From NCBI RefSeq assembly GCF_001183985.1, contig NZ_LFZW01000001.1:18905-72472 (forward strand): a DNA stretch of 53,568 nt. Reading direction: 5' to 3'. Below are positions 20,873 to 30,738 of this stretch, piece by piece (position 1 is the stretch's first letter; each line of letters opens with the position of its first letter). The DNA is from Peribacillus loiseleuriae. GTDB taxonomy: Bacteria > Bacillota > Bacilli > Bacillales > DSM-1321. The position numbers were made by a program, and so were the translations under genes. A model generated the notes under the pieces. That model was not told where the DNA came from and made no database searches. It saw nothing but the letters and a program-made list of their open reading frames with translations.

Positions 20873-21340
20873 TATTCTTTCACAATTTGCTGTGAATTTT
20901 CCAGCTTTCTCCCCCGTTTAATCTTTTATTATGCATGTAGAAAAAATTTCCCCTATAAAATTTGTTAATAGTGCTAAAAAAGTCTTTGGAAAGGTATATA
21001 ATAAAAACAGACTAGCTTGTGACTAATTGAGCAAATGCATATGGTGCTCTAACTTATTGAATGAAGGGTACATCCTATTAAAAATGATGTAGTACGTTAA
21101 GCTTGAATGGAATATGTATTTTCTTTATCTTTCTCACAAATACAATCTAGCCTTTGTGAGAATATTTGTTTGTTTGGCTTTACAGGGTGTGCTGAATTCG
21201 ACGAAGATATAAGGATGTAGTAGGGATATGTCAGAATAGCGAGGACATAGGAATGTCGCGCTTTTAGCTTTTCTTATTGAAAACTATACCTATTTAAGAT
21301 ATATTTTTAATGGATAAAAAGGTAAAGATGGAGGCCTGTT
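20873..21340. other. Gene-free stretch between spoVG and glmU
   Basis: 468 bases without a credible gene. TATAAT at 20997-21002 and a perfect ten-pair hairpin TTCTCACAAA (21131-21140) with TTTGTGAGAA (21153-21162) could delimit a small RNA of about 155 bases. At 21199-21260 GACGAAGATATAAGGATGTAG resembles the core of the dispersed repeat at 30548-30580. Confidence 0.5.
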
Positions 21341-22714
21341 ATGATGAATCGCTATGCAGTCATTTTGGCAGCAGGACAAGGTACCAGAATGAAATCTAAG
21401 CTATACAAAGTCTTGCATCCTGTATGTGGCAAACCAATGGTCCAACATGTTGTGGATCAGGTTAGCCAACTACAAGTAGAAGAGATTGTAACTGTTACTG
21501 GACATGGTGCGGAGAAGGTTCAAGAACAGCTTGGTTCTGCATGTGTGTATGCTTTACAAGCAGAACAGTTAGGGACGGCTCATGCTGTGATGCAAGCAAA
21601 TCATGTGCTGGGCGACAAGGACGGAACGACAATTGTTATTTGTGGAGATACGCCGTTAATTAAAGCGGAAACCATGGAAGCTCTGATGAAGATTCATGAA
21701 GAAACGAATGCAAAAGCGAGTATTCTGACAGCCCTAGCGACAAACCCGGATGGGTATGGTCGTATCATTCGAAATGAAGCGGGTCATGTAGAGAAAATTG
21801 TGGAACACAAAGATGCGAATGATTTAGAACGCAATGTGAAGGAAATTAATACGGGTACGTATTGTTTTGATAACAAGGCTTTATTTACAGCTTTACAAAA
21901 TGTGTCTAATGATAATTCCCAAGGTGAATATTATCTTCCAGATGTCATTGAAATTCTAAAAACTCAGGGTGAGACGGTTACCGCTTATCAAACGGAAGAT
22001 TTTAATGAAACGATGGGGGTCAATGACCGCGTTGCTTTGTCACAGGCAGAGAAATTGATGCGTCAGCGTATTAACGAAACCCATATGCGAAGTGGCGTGA
22101 CCATTATTGACCCTGAAAATACGTATATAGAGGCTGATATTACAATAGGCTCGGATACAGTCATATATCCAGGATCGATTATTAAAGGAAACAGCGTGAT
22201 TGGGAACGATTGTATTATTGGACCCCAAACAGAAGTTGATAATTGCCATATAGGTGACAGTTCAAGTTTGAGACAGTCGGTTGCTTCTGACAGTAGCATT
22301 GGTCATCGTGTTAATATTGGTCCTTTTGCTCATATCCGCCCGCAATCGGATATTAAGGATGAAGTGAAAATCGGCAACTTTGTTGAAATTAAGAAAACGG
22401 TTTTTGGTAAGGGAAGTAAAGCATCTCATCTAAGTTACATTGGAGATGCTGAAGTTGGAGAAGATGTAAATATAGGCTGTGGTTCCATTACAGTTAATTA
22501 CGATGGTTTTAACAAACATTTAACCAAAATTGAAGATGAGGTCTTTATAGGCTGTAATTCTAATTTGGTGGCACCAGTGACTGTAGGAAAAGGGGCGTAC
22601 GTTGCTGCTGGATCTACGATTACTTCGGATGTACCAGGGAAAGCCTTCTCCATTGCTCGTGCTCGCCAACTTAATAAGGAAGATTATGTTAAGAACCTGA
22701 AATTTAATAAATAA
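21341..22714 (+). CDS. glmU: Bifunctional GlmU: GlcNAc-1-P uridyltransferase / GlcN-1-P acetyltransferase
   Basis: Makes UDP-GlcNAc for peptidoglycan and teichoic acids in two steps. The 457-residue protein begins with the pyrophosphorylase motif [18 protein letters not shown] (10-27); from about 250 a left-handed beta helix of hexapeptide repeats forms the acetyltransferase, with [11 protein letters not shown] and [11 protein letters not shown] near the active site. ATG 21341 follows GGAGG. It is followed after 15 bases by prs. Confidence 0.98.
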   Translation: MMNRYAVILAAGQGTRMKSKLYKVLHPVCGKPMVQHVVDQVSQLQVEEIVTVTGHGAEKVQEQLGSACVYALQAEQLGTAHAVMQANHVLGDKDGTTIVICGDTPLIKAETMEALMKIHEETNAKASILTALATNPDGYGRIIRNEAGHVEKIVEHKDANDLERNVKEINTGTYCFDNKALFTALQNVSNDNSQGEYYLPDVIEILKTQGETVTAYQTEDFNETMGVNDRVALSQAEKLMRQRINETHMRSGVTIIDPENTYIEADITIGSDTVIYPGSIIKGNSVIGNDCIIGPQTEVDNCHIGDSSSLRQSVASDSSIGHRVNIGPFAHIRPQSDIKDEVKIGNFVEIKKTVFGKGSKASHLSYIGDAEVGEDVNIGCGSITVNYDGFNKHLTKIEDEVFIGCNSNLVAPVTVGKGAYVAAGSTITSDVPGKAFSIARARQLNKEDYVKNLKFNK

Positions 22715-22729
22715 CCTGTGGAGGTCATC

Positions 22730-23683
22730 ATGTCAAATCAGTATTTAGATCCAAATTTAAAAGTTTTTTCTTTAAATTCAAACCTTGGTTTAGCAGAAGA
22801 AATTGCAGAAGTGATTGGAGTAGGACTTGGGAAGTGCTCTGTTACTCATTTTAGTGATGGTGAAATTCATATTAATATTGAAGAAAGTATCCGTGGCTGT
22901 GATGTTTATGTCATCCAATCAACAAGTGATCCTGTTAATGAACATTTGATGGAAGTATTGATTATGATCGATGCTTTAAAACGCGCCTCTGCCAAAACAA
23001 TTAATATTGTGATGCCGTATTATGGGTATGCTCGTCAAGACCGTAAAGCGCGCGCTCGTGAGCCTATTACAGCTAAGCTTGTCGCTAATTTATTAGAAAC
23101 AGCTGGCGCACACCGCGTAATTGCATTAGATCTACATGCTCCACAAATCCAAGGGTTCTTTGACATTTTGATTGACCACATGCAGGGTGTACCTATTTTA
23201 GCCGATTATTTTGAGGGGAAAGATTTGAAAGATGTCGTCGTTGTCTCTCCTGACCATGGTGGGGTTACACGTGCCCGTAAATTGGCAGAGCGCTTAAAAG
23301 CACCGATTGCTATTATCGACAAACGTCGACCACGTCCAAATGTGGCAGAGATTATGAATATTGTCGGGAACATTGAAGGGAAAACAGCTATTCTAATTGA
23401 TGATATCATCGATACAGCTGGGACGATTACATTAGCAGCTAATGCTCTTATCGAAAATGGGGCGAAGGAAGTGTATGCGTGCTGTACACACCCAGTTTTA
23501 TCAGGGCCGGCTATTGATAGAATCCAAAATTCCAAAATTAAGGAATTAGCCGTAACAAACTCGATTGCTTTATGTGAAGAGAAAAAAATAGATAAAATTG
23601 TTCAATTATCAGTAGCTCCATTGATTGCGGAAGCAATTATCCGTGTCCATGAAGAGGAATCTGTTAGTACATTATTTGATTAA
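22730..23683 (+). CDS. prs: Ribose-phosphate pyrophosphokinase
   Basis: Makes PRPP from ribose-5-phosphate and ATP, feeding purine, pyrimidine, histidine and tryptophan synthesis and supplying the PurR ligand. The 317-residue enzyme has [10 protein letters not shown], the flexible loop [17 protein letters not shown] near 100 and the PRPP loop [12 protein letters not shown] near 220. ATG 22730 follows GGAGGT by five bases. Co-transcribed with glmU, then terminated. Confidence 0.98.
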   Translation: MSNQYLDPNLKVFSLNSNLGLAEEIAEVIGVGLGKCSVTHFSDGEIHINIEESIRGCDVYVIQSTSDPVNEHLMEVLIMIDALKRASAKTINIVMPYYGYARQDRKARAREPITAKLVANLLETAGAHRVIALDLHAPQIQGFFDILIDHMQGVPILADYFEGKDLKDVVVVSPDHGGVTRARKLAERLKAPIAIIDKRRPRPNVAEIMNIVGNIEGKTAILIDDIIDTAGTITLAANALIENGAKEVYACCTHPVLSGPAIDRIQNSKIKELAVTNSIALCEEKKIDKIVQLSVAPLIAEAIIRVHEEESVSTLFD

Positions 23684-23687
23684 TATA

Positions 23688-23722
23688 AAAAACAGCAGGG
23701 ATCATTTTCTTGCTGTTTTTTA
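23688..23722 (+). terminator. Terminator after prs
   Basis: Ten-pair stem (23688-23697 with 23711-23720) followed by further T. Confidence 0.9.
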
Positions 23723-23737
23723 TATTTCCAAAAATAC

Positions 23738-23763
23738 GTTTAGAAGTTTCAATTTAAGGGCAA
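23738..23763 (+). promoter_or_regulatory. Possible sigma B promoter of ctc
   Basis: GTTTAG, 14-base spacer, GGGCAA; compared with the sigma B consensus GTTTAA and GGGTAT this is imperfect, but ctc is a reference sigma B gene and the spacing is right. Confidence 0.5.
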
Positions 23764-23814
23764 TTTTTATAGAGAGATGCTTTGAATTTTGATTAGAAAG
23801 GCGGAATGAGATAA

Positions 23815-24459
23815 ATGAGTCATGTATTAGTAGCAAAAGAGCGCGCTAAATCTCAAGGGTCCACATTACGTCAATTAAGATTGAGTGGTGAAATTCCAGC
23901 AGTTGTGTACGGTAACAAAAATGAAAGCGTGGCAATCTCAATTAACAGTGGTGATTTCTTTAAGATGATTAAGGACGTTGGGAGAAATGGGATTATTTCT
24001 TTAGAAGTTGAAGGTCAAAAGAAGAATGTAATGCTTACAGACTATCAGCAAGATCCACTTAAAAATGATATTTATCACGCAGACTTTCTTATTGTAAATA
24101 TGTCTACTGAACTGCAGACACATGTAAGAGTTAATCTTGTAGGTAAATCTTCGGGTGTTAAGGATGGCGGTGTATTACAACAATCTGTTCATGAATTGAC
24201 GATTACTGCTAAGCCAAATGATATTCCTGAAGCAATCGATGTAGATGTAACAAGTTTAACGGTAGGAAGTGTCGTAACAGTAGGGGATGTAAAAGGAAAT
24301 TATAAGATTACATTCAACCATGATGATGATGAGGTTATTGCATCAGTACTTGCTCCACGACAAGAAGAGGAAATTAATACAGGTGAGCAGCAGGACGGTG
24401 GTACTCCTGATAATGAAGAAGGTCGTGAAACAAAAGCTTCACCTGAATCTAAAGCGTAA
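23815..24459 (+). CDS. ctc: General stress protein Ctc, ribosomal protein bL25
   Basis: A 214-residue long-form L25 that binds 5S rRNA in the 50S subunit. The N-terminal L25 domain (about 1-92, with RQLRLSGEIPAVVYG) is followed by the TL5-type beta domain (93-185) and an acidic tail (186-214). The gene sits between prs and pth as usual. Start ATG follows GGCGGAA. Confidence 0.96.
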   Translation: MSHVLVAKERAKSQGSTLRQLRLSGEIPAVVYGNKNESVAISINSGDFFKMIKDVGRNGIISLEVEGQKKNVMLTDYQQDPLKNDIYHADFLIVNMSTELQTHVRVNLVGKSSGVKDGGVLQQSVHELTITAKPNDIPEAIDVDVTSLTVGSVVTVGDVKGNYKITFNHDDDEVIASVLAPRQEEEINTGEQQDGGTPDNEEGRETKASPESKA

Positions 24460-24530
24460 GATTTGTCGTATATTTTGATAGTTGTTCGACAGAATTCTTG
24501 CATATAGAACATTCTGCTCATGATATAATA

Positions 24531-24561
24531 GACGTAACCGATAAAGGTTGCGTCCTTTTTG
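24531..24561 (+). terminator. Terminator after ctc
   Basis: Nine-pair stem (24531-24539 with 24546-24554, one G-T pair), six-base loop, T run. A TATAAT (24524-24529) lies immediately before it. Confidence 0.85.
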
Positions 24562-25057
24562 TTATAGTGCGTGTTCAAAATGGAAGATAAAAAAAGCCAA
24601 GAAGTTCGAGGGGCGATCGTCTCTAGACCTGCACGTATACAGTAATACTTGGGGACCGGACTTGCGCAGGATATGCTGACTTCTGTGTTACGCACAGGAC
24701 GTAGGCGATCTTAGCAGAAGGTCATTAATGAGCTTTGATGCAATTATCAAGCCCTTTTACTGGGCTTTTAAACAATCTCTTTTAAGAGAACAGTACATTT
24801 ATGATATTAGGTCTCATACCGCTTGCAACGATCCGTAGAGATGAGGTAAGCTTTTTATATAATGTATAGAAATTTAGTGTACTGTAACCAAGGACCGGTG
24901 ACGGTTTTTTCCGTGGAAAAGGGACGGGGCTTCTAAAAAATTAGCTCCGCACCGCCACCTTCATTGGGTAATACAGTTTTTAGAACCTGAATACTTTTCA
25001 TCGATGGGTTTTAGAGCAGATGCTCATGGATGTTCTTTTATAAATGGAGTGTGAATC
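24562..25057. other. Gene-free stretch between ctc and pth, with repeat blocks
   Basis: No credible gene in about 500 bases. It includes CACAGGACGTAGGCGATCTTAG (24694-24715), resembling the core of the dispersed repeat; a small hairpin AAGCCC/GGGCTT with short T run at 24749-24770; and the blocks GGACGGGGCTTC and AGCTCCGCACCGCCACC (24922-24959) shared with the spacer before tatD. A small RNA ending at 24770 is possible but unproven. Confidence 0.5.
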
Positions 25058-25621
25058 ATGAAGTTAATCGTTGGGCTGGGGAACCCCGGCAGACAATATG
25101 AGAAAACGAGACATAATATCGGGTTTGAAGTGATAGACGAGCTTTCGAAAAAGTGGTCCATTCCTTTAGATCAAGCAAAGCATAAAGGAATCTATGGAAG
25201 TGGCTCGGTAAATGGTGAAAGAGTCTTGTTGCTAAAGCCACTGACATATATGAACTTATCAGGAGAATCCATTTCGGCTGTTATGAACTTCTTTAAGCTT
25301 GAGAATGATGATTTAGTCATTCTATATGATGATTTAGATTTGCCTCCTGGTAGAATTCGCTTGCGTCAAAAGGGCAGTGCAGGTGGACATAATGGAATTA
25401 AATCAACAATCGCTCATCTTGGTACGCAAGAATTCAACCGAATTAGAATCGGTATAGGCCGACCAGAGGGTAGAATTCCTGTGACTGACTATGTATTAGG
25501 TCGATTTACGGAAGAAGAGTGGACAAGGATTGAACCGATAATTGAAAAAAGCGCTCATGCATGTGAGGCATGGTTGAAGTCTCCATTCTTACAAGTTATG
25601 AATGAGTATAATCAATCGTAA
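25058..25621 (+). CDS. pth: Peptidyl-tRNA hydrolase (SpoVC)
   Basis: Releases peptidyl-tRNA from stalled or dropped-off translation. The 187-residue enzyme has [18 protein letters not shown] (6-23, with the catalytic histidine in HNIGF), PLTYMNLSG near 60 and [21 protein letters not shown] near 93-115. ATG follows GGAGTG. Essential in B. subtilis, where a mild mutation gave the spoVC sporulation phenotype. Confidence 0.98.
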   Translation: MKLIVGLGNPGRQYEKTRHNIGFEVIDELSKKWSIPLDQAKHKGIYGSGSVNGERVLLLKPLTYMNLSGESISAVMNFFKLENDDLVILYDDLDLPPGRIRLRQKGSAGGHNGIKSTIAHLGTQEFNRIRIGIGRPEGRIPVTDYVLGRFTEEEWTRIEPIIEKSAHACEAWLKSPFLQVMNEYNQS

Positions 25622-25643
25622 TCCTAAAAAATGTTCTGCATGC

Positions 25644-25675
25644 TGAATAATTACCTCCTATTTAGGCCTATACTA
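25644..25675 (+). promoter_or_regulatory. Sigma G/F-type promoter of fin
   Basis: TGAATA (25644-25649) and TATACTA (25669-25675), near the forespore pattern TGAATA and CATACTA; the spacer of 19 is one longer than usual. fin is a forespore gene in B. subtilis. Confidence 0.6.
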
Positions 25676-25707
25676 AGGGTAATCTTTCTAAATTAGGGGG
25701 TTAGTGA

Positions 25708-25938
25708 ATGGCTCTCCATTACACATGTAGGCATTGTGGTACTAAGATTGGTACGATAAGTGAGACCATACTACATTCAGAGCAGCTGGGTCTTACCCAA
25801 CTTAATGATGAAGAACGGCAAGATATGATTGCTTATGATTCAGTGGGGAATGTACATGTGAAGGCAATTTGCGAAGATTGTCACGAAGCATTGCAAAGGA
25901 ACCCTGACTTGCATCAAAATGATTATATAATTCATTAA
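25708..25938 (+). CDS. fin: Anti-sigma-F factor Fin (YabK)
   Basis: A 76-residue forespore protein that antagonises sigma F and helps the switch to sigma G. Two zinc-type CxxC pairs are seen at C7/C10 and C55/C58. The start follows GGGGG. Together with csfB the window thus carries both small zinc-finger anti-sigma factors that time forespore transcription. A perfect terminator follows. Confidence 0.94.
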   Translation: MALHYTCRHCGTKIGTISETILHSEQLGLTQLNDEERQDMIAYDSVGNVHVKAICEDCHEALQRNPDLHQNDYIIH

Positions 25939-25948
25939 GCGGAAGTAA

Positions 25949-25976
25949 GCTTTGGATCGAAATCCAAAGCATTTTT
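25949..25976 (+). terminator. Terminator after fin
   Basis: Nine-pair perfect stem (25949-25957 with 25962-25970), four-base loop, ATTTTT. Confidence 0.88.
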
Positions 25977-26058
25977 CCGTTTCGTTGATTTTTGATTTTT
26001 ATTAAAAGGAATATATATAAAGTAGGTAAAGTAGTCAGAAAAGGGAGGAGAAGAAGAT

Positions 26059-29000
26059 ATGAATGGTTTACAAAATTTGTTCTCCAAACATAATGAAGTC
26101 CATTCGTTAATTACTGGAGTAAATGAAGGATTGAAGGAACAATTAGTTTCTGGATTATCAGGTTCATCCCGATCGATGTTAATTGCTGCATTGTACGAAG
26201 AAACTGAAAGGCCATTGCTGGTTGTTACACATAATCAATTACAAGCTCAGAAGCTTCAGGAGGATTTGGTGAATTTTATTCCGGAAGAGGAGTTGTTTAT
26301 CTATCCTGCGAATGAGTTAATTGCAGCCGAGTTGAGTGTGGCAAGCCCCGAGTTGCGAGCGCAGCGCATAGAAGCCTTAAATTATTGGTCACATGCCGAA
26401 AAAGGAGTTGTCATCGTTCCAATCCCGGGCTTGCGAAAGATGCTACCCTCAAAAGAATTATGGCAGAAATATCAATTACACTTTTCATTAGGTACAGACG
26501 TTGATTTAGACAACTTATTACATACTTTCATTTCCATGGGGTATTCAAGGTCAGAAATGGTGTCATCTCCTGGCGAATTTAGCTTAAGAGGCGGAATTAT
26601 TGATATTTATCCTATAACAGAACCCAATCCAATTCGGATTGAGTTATTTGATACAGAAATTGACTCCATTCGAACATTTTCACTTGAAAATCAACGTTCG
26701 CTCGATAAGCTTGACCGCGTAAAGATTGGACCAGTGTCTGAAAACCTTTTGGAGTCTGAACATTATGAAAGAATTATCAAATCGCTTGAGAGTAAATTAA
26801 GCAAAAGTTTATCAAAAATAAAAAATGATAAAGCTAAGGAACAAATGCTGCAAACGATTTCTTATGAGTTAGAGCAGCTGAAAACGGGACATAGACCTGA
26901 CCAAGTCTTTAAATATTTAAGTCTTGCTTATGAAAATCCTACTAGTTTGCTAGATTACATGCCGAGTAATGGGTTGGTAATCCTAGATGAGATAAGTCGA
27001 ATTCAGGAGATTAACGATACACTTGAAAAAGAGGAAGCGGAATGGTACACAAGTTTGCTCGAAGCGGGACAGATTGTTCATGATATACAAATTTCGCATA
27101 AGCTCCCTGAGCTTTTCGCACAATCAAAGCAGAAGCTGATTTACTTATCATTGTTTTTGCGTCATGTACCGCATACAAATCCGCAAAATATCTTGAATTT
27201 TACATGTAAGCAAATGCAAAATTTTCATGGACAAATGAACGTTTTTAAGGCTGAAATCGAACGTTGGAAAAAAGGGAAATATGCAGTAGTCATTTTAGGC
27301 CCTGATGATGAACGTGTAAAAAAACTAGTAGGTCTTTTGGCGGATTATGACATCGACGCTGCGGAACTTTCCGATACAAGTAAGATTTTACCGGGAAGGA
27401 TTCAAATTCTTAAAGGCAGTTTGAACACCGGGTTTGAATTACCACTTCAAAAATATGCGATTATCACTGAACAGGAATTATTTAATAAAAAAACAAAAAA
27501 ATCAACAAGACGTCAAAAGCTTTCGAATGCTGAACGGATTAAAAGCTATTCAGAATTGAAAGTGGGAGACTATGTAGTTCATGTTAATCACGGGATAGGG
27601 AGATACCTAGGTATCGAGACACTTATGATTAATGGTATTCATAAGGATTATTTGCATCTTCGCTATCAAGCTGATGATAAATTATATGTACCGGTAGATC
27701 AGATCAATCTCGTTCAGAAATACGTAGGCTCAGAAGGTAAGGAACCGAAGCTCTATAAATTGGGCGGAAGCGATTGGAAGCGAGTGAAAAGCAAAGTTCA
27801 ATCCTCTGTTCAAGATATAGCAGATGATCTTATTAAACTTTATGCAGAGCGAGAAGAAGCAAGGGGGTACGCCTTCTCTCCAGATGGGGATATGCAACGT
27901 GAATTTGAAAGTGCATTTGCCTATAACGAAACCGATGATCAGCTGCGTTCCATACATGAGATAAAACTAGACATGGAACGCGAAAGACCGATGGATCGTT
28001 TATTGTGTGGTGATGTGGGATATGGCAAGACAGAAGTGGCGATTCGCGCCGCCTTCAAGGCGATAGCCGATGGAAAACAAGTAGCCTTTCTAGTGCCAAC
28101 TACAATCCTTGCTCAGCAACACTTTGAAACACTTCGTGAACGATTCCAGGATTATCCGATTAATATTGGACAAATGAGCCGTTTCCGAACGAGAAAGCAA
28201 CAGACTGAAACGATGAAAGGCCTGAAAGCGGGCACGATAGATATCGTTGTCGGGACCCACCGACTATTGTCGAAGGATATCGAATATCGAGATATTGGCT
28301 TGCTTATTATTGATGAAGAACAACGCTTTGGCGTTACTCATAAAGAGAAAATCAAGAGGCTTAAAACAAATGTAGATGTATTGACATTAACAGCGACGCC
28401 TATTCCGCGTACGTTGCATATGTCTATGCTTGGTGTTAGGGATTTATCTGTCATTGAAACGCCACCTGAGAATCGTTTTCCAATTCAGACCTATGTGATG
28501 GAGTACAACGGTGTTTTAGTTACCGAGGCAATTGAAAGAGAGATGGCAAGAGGAGGGCAGGTTTACTTTCTTTATAATCGGGTAGAGGATATAGCAAGAA
28601 AGGCAGAGGAAATTTCCATGTTAGTTCCAGATGCCCGAGTCACCTATGCCCATGGCCGTATGACGGAACAGGAATTAGAAGCGGTCATGCTTGGTTTTCT
28701 AGAAGGTGAGTACGATGTGTTAGTCAGTACAACGATCATCGAAACTGGTGTTGATATTCCAAATGTAAATACATTAATCGTTCATGATGCAGATAGAATG
28801 GGGCTTTCTCAGCTTTATCAGCTTAGGGGCCGAGTAGGGCGTTCTAATCGGATTGCCTATGCATTTTTTACCTACCGAATGGACAAGGTCTTGACGGAGG
28901 TAGCCGAGAAACGGCTTCAATCGATTAAAGAATTTACTGAACTAGGTTCAGGTTTTAAAATTGCTATGCGTGATTTATCAATCCGAGGAGCTGGAAACTT

Positions 29001-29595
29001 GCTAGGATCTCAGCAACACGGATTTATTGACTCTGTTGGATTTGATTTATTCTCGGAAATGCTCAAAGAAGCTGTGGAAGCAAAAAGGAATGATAAACCA
29101 GTCGAAGAGAAAACAACGCTTGAAATCGATGTCGATGTGGATGCATATATCCCTGATACGTATATTTCTGATGGACATCTAAAGATCGAAATGTATAAAA
29201 GATTTAGAGGCGTCTCCACTCTAGAGGATTTAGATGAATTGAAAGAGGAAATCGTCGATCGTTTTGGAGATTATCCACCTGAAGTAGCCTATTTATTGTT
29301 AATTTCAGAAATTAAAGTGTATGCGAGTCTTGCATCTGTTGAAAGCATTAAGCAATTGAAGCAGGAAATCACGATTTTTATCTCAGAACAAGAAAGTAGT
29401 AAAATTGATGGACAAAAAGTATTCCTTTTGAGTTCGAAGTTTGGTCGTGCAGTTGGTCTAGGTATGGAGGGGAACCGAATGAAGCTTGTGCTCCATTCAA
29501 AAGGTATGGACCATGACAAATGGTTGAGTGTACTATTCGAGCTAGTAAAGGGCCTGCAGCATGTTAATAAAGAAAATCAAACGATGAATCAATAA
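26059..29595 (+). CDS. mfd: Transcription-repair coupling factor Mfd
   Basis: An 1178-residue ATP-dependent translocase that displaces stalled RNA polymerase and recruits UvrA. Order of domains: UvrB-homology module (about 20-340), RNA polymerase interaction domain (about 490-560, with GDYVVHVNHGIGRYLG), RecG-like motor with the P-loop GDVGYGKTE near 650 and the DEEQ box near 752, and the C-terminal regulatory TRCF domain (about 1020-1140). Start ATG follows GGGAGGAG. Length equals B. subtilis Mfd (1177). Confidence 0.98.
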   Translation: MNGLQNLFSKHNEVHSLITGVNEGLKEQLVSGLSGSSRSMLIAALYEETERPLLVVTHNQLQAQKLQEDLVNFIPEEELFIYPANELIAAELSVASPELRAQRIEALNYWSHAEKGVVIVPIPGLRKMLPSKELWQKYQLHFSLGTDVDLDNLLHTFISMGYSRSEMVSSPGEFSLRGGIIDIYPITEPNPIRIELFDTEIDSIRTFSLENQRSLDKLDRVKIGPVSENLLESEHYERIIKSLESKLSKSLSKIKNDKAKEQMLQTISYELEQLKTGHRPDQVFKYLSLAYENPTSLLDYMPSNGLVILDEISRIQEINDTLEKEEAEWYTSLLEAGQIVHDIQISHKLPELFAQSKQKLIYLSLFLRHVPHTNPQNILNFTCKQMQNFHGQMNVFKAEIERWKKGKYAVVILGPDDERVKKLVGLLADYDIDAAELSDTSKILPGRIQILKGSLNTGFELPLQKYAIITEQELFNKKTKKSTRRQKLSNAERIKSYSELKVGDYVVHVNHGIGRYLGIETLMINGIHKDYLHLRYQADDKLYVPVDQINLVQKYVGSEGKEPKLYKLGGSDWKRVKSKVQSSVQDIADDLIKLYAEREEARGYAFSPDGDMQREFESAFAYNETDDQLRSIHEIKLDMERERPMDRLLCGDVGYGKTEVAIRAAFKAIADGKQVAFLVPTTILAQQHFETLRERFQDYPINIGQMSRFRTRKQQTETMKGLKAGTIDIVVGTHRLLSKDIEYRDIGLLIIDEEQRFGVTHKEKIKRLKTNVDVLTLTATPIPRTLHMSMLGVRDLSVIETPPENRFPIQTYVMEYNGVLVTEAIEREMARGGQVYFLYNRVEDIARKAEEISMLVPDARVTYAHGRMTEQELEAVMLGFLEGEYDVLVSTTIIETGVDIPNVNTLIVHDADRMGLSQLYQLRGRVGRSNRIAYAFFTYRMDKVLTEVAEKRLQSIKEFTELGSGFKIAMRDLSIRGAGNLLGSQQHGFIDSVGFDLFSEMLKEAVEAKRNDKPVEEKTTLEIDVDVDAYIPDTYISDGHLKIEMYKRFRGVSTLEDLDELKEEIVDRFGDYPPEVAYLLLISEIKVYASLASVESIKQLKQEITIFISEQESSKIDGQKVFLLSSKFGRAVGLGMEGNRMKLVLHSKGMDHDKWLSVLFELVKGLQHVNKENQTMNQ

Positions 29596-29662
29596 TTAGG
29601 TGAAATAGGTACACTGTCGATAAAGTAATTTTGTAAGGAAATAAAGAAAAATTTTTTCAAAG

Positions 29663-29692
29663 TGTATAGAACTTTCCATTAGAAAAATACTA
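29663..29692 (+). promoter_or_regulatory. Sigma G promoter of spoVT
   Basis: TGTATA (29663-29668), 17-base spacer, AATACTA (29686-29692): five of six and six of seven positions of the sigma G consensus TGAATA and CATACTA. spoVT is sigma G dependent in B. subtilis. Confidence 0.75.
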
Positions 29693-29774
29693 TATTCAAG
29701 GTCGATGATGATTTTGTCTTAAATACGAAGTCATTATTAGGAAATCAATTTTGATGAAAGTGAGGCAACACAAG

Positions 29775-30311
29775 ATGAAAGCAACTGGTATTGTTCGCCG
29801 AATTGATGATTTAGGAAGAGTGGTAATCCCAAAAGAAATTCGCAGAACCTTGCGTATTCGTGAAGGAGATCCATTAGAAATCTTTGTAGACCGAGATGGA
29901 GAAGTTATTTTAAAAAAATATTCACCTATTAGTGAACTGGGAAACTTTGCAAAGGAATATGCAGAGGCCTTGTTCGATAGCTTGGGTAATCCTGTTTTAA
30001 TTTGTGATCGTGATACATATATCACAGTTGCAGGCAGCTCAAAAAAGGATTATTTAAACAAAAATGTAAGTGATTTTATTGAAAAAACGATGGATGATCG
30101 TAATTCAATAATCATTACAGCGAAATCAGAAGTCTCATTTGTCGATTCCAATGAAGAAGAAGTTCAATCATATACAGTGGCCCCCATTGTTGCCAATGGT
30201 GATCCAATTGGAGCCGTCGTGATCTTCTCTAAGGAAGAAACGGTAGGGGAAGTAGAACATAAAGCGGTAGAAACAGCAGCAAGCTTTTTAGCTAGACAAA
30301 TGGAACAATAA
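29775..30311 (+). CDS. spoVT: Stage V sporulation regulator SpoVT
   Basis: A 178-residue forespore transcription regulator, paralogous to AbrB. The N-terminal swapped-hairpin domain MKATGIVRRIDDLGRVVIPK is followed by a C-terminal GAF domain (about 55-178). ATG 29775 is chosen since it gives the exact family N-terminus and length; eight earlier in-frame codons have no family match. Terminator follows. Confidence 0.97.
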   Translation: MKATGIVRRIDDLGRVVIPKEIRRTLRIREGDPLEIFVDRDGEVILKKYSPISELGNFAKEYAEALFDSLGNPVLICDRDTYITVAGSSKKDYLNKNVSDFIEKTMDDRNSIIITAKSEVSFVDSNEEEVQSYTVAPIVANGDPIGAVVIFSKEETVGEVEHKAVETAASFLARQMEQ

Positions 30312-30342
30312 TATAATATAAGACAGGCATTATACAAATATC

Positions 30343-30371
30343 AAAAGGGACAGCGTGATGCTGTCCTTTTT
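30343..30371 (+). terminator. Terminator after spoVT
   Basis: Stem of about 11 pairs with one bulged G (30343-30354 with 30360-30370), running into T. Confidence 0.88.
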
Positions 30372-30436
30372 ATGTGTTGGAGACTAAAAAGTAGCGGAGT
30401 GGTGATTTTTAGTTAACCTTCCCTTGACCGGAATGC

Positions 30437-30700
30437 TTCCACTTTTCGCTTTATCCCGGTTCAACAGGCCGTAATACCCTGATTGGTGAGATACAGTGAA
30501 ACTTACCAATGTGTAAGCAGAGGTATAGTTGAGGTTCACAAGATGTGGGTCACACAGACGAAGACATGAGGACGCGGCGTGCTTAGATCGGGTTCGGGGT
30601 GTTGCTTTATCGAAGCGTTAGCTTTCGATTTAGCGACATTAGAATGAGGCTGGCCACCAGTGGGCGAGGACCCCCCACTGATAGAAATTTCACTTTATGC
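30437..30700. repeat. Composite dispersed repeat between spoVT and yabM (fullest copy)
   Basis: The stretch begins with TTATCCCGGTTCAACAGGCC (copied in part at 36179-36210), has a nine-pair hairpin (30482-30509), then AGTGAAACTT (30496-30505), CACAAGATGTGGG, ACGAAGACATGAGGACGCGG, TTCGGGGT, a seven-pair hairpin CAGTGGG/CCCACTG (30658-30680), and ends AAATTTCACTTTAT. The AGTGAAACTT and AAATTTCACT ends are near-inverted repeats about 190 bases apart. Parts recur at 8400-8590, 16339-16540, 17165-17330 and 21199-21260. No open frame is shared among copies. Confidence 0.7.
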
Positions 30701-30706
30701 TATAAT
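30678..30706 (+). promoter_or_regulatory. Promoter of yabM overlapping the repeat end
   Basis: CTGATA (30678-30683), 17-base spacer, TATAAT (30701-30706). The -35 and spacer belong to the right end of the repeat and the -10 directly abuts it. Confidence 0.6.
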
Positions 30707-30738
30707 ACAACCACATATGTGTGGAAGGGGTTCTTAAG

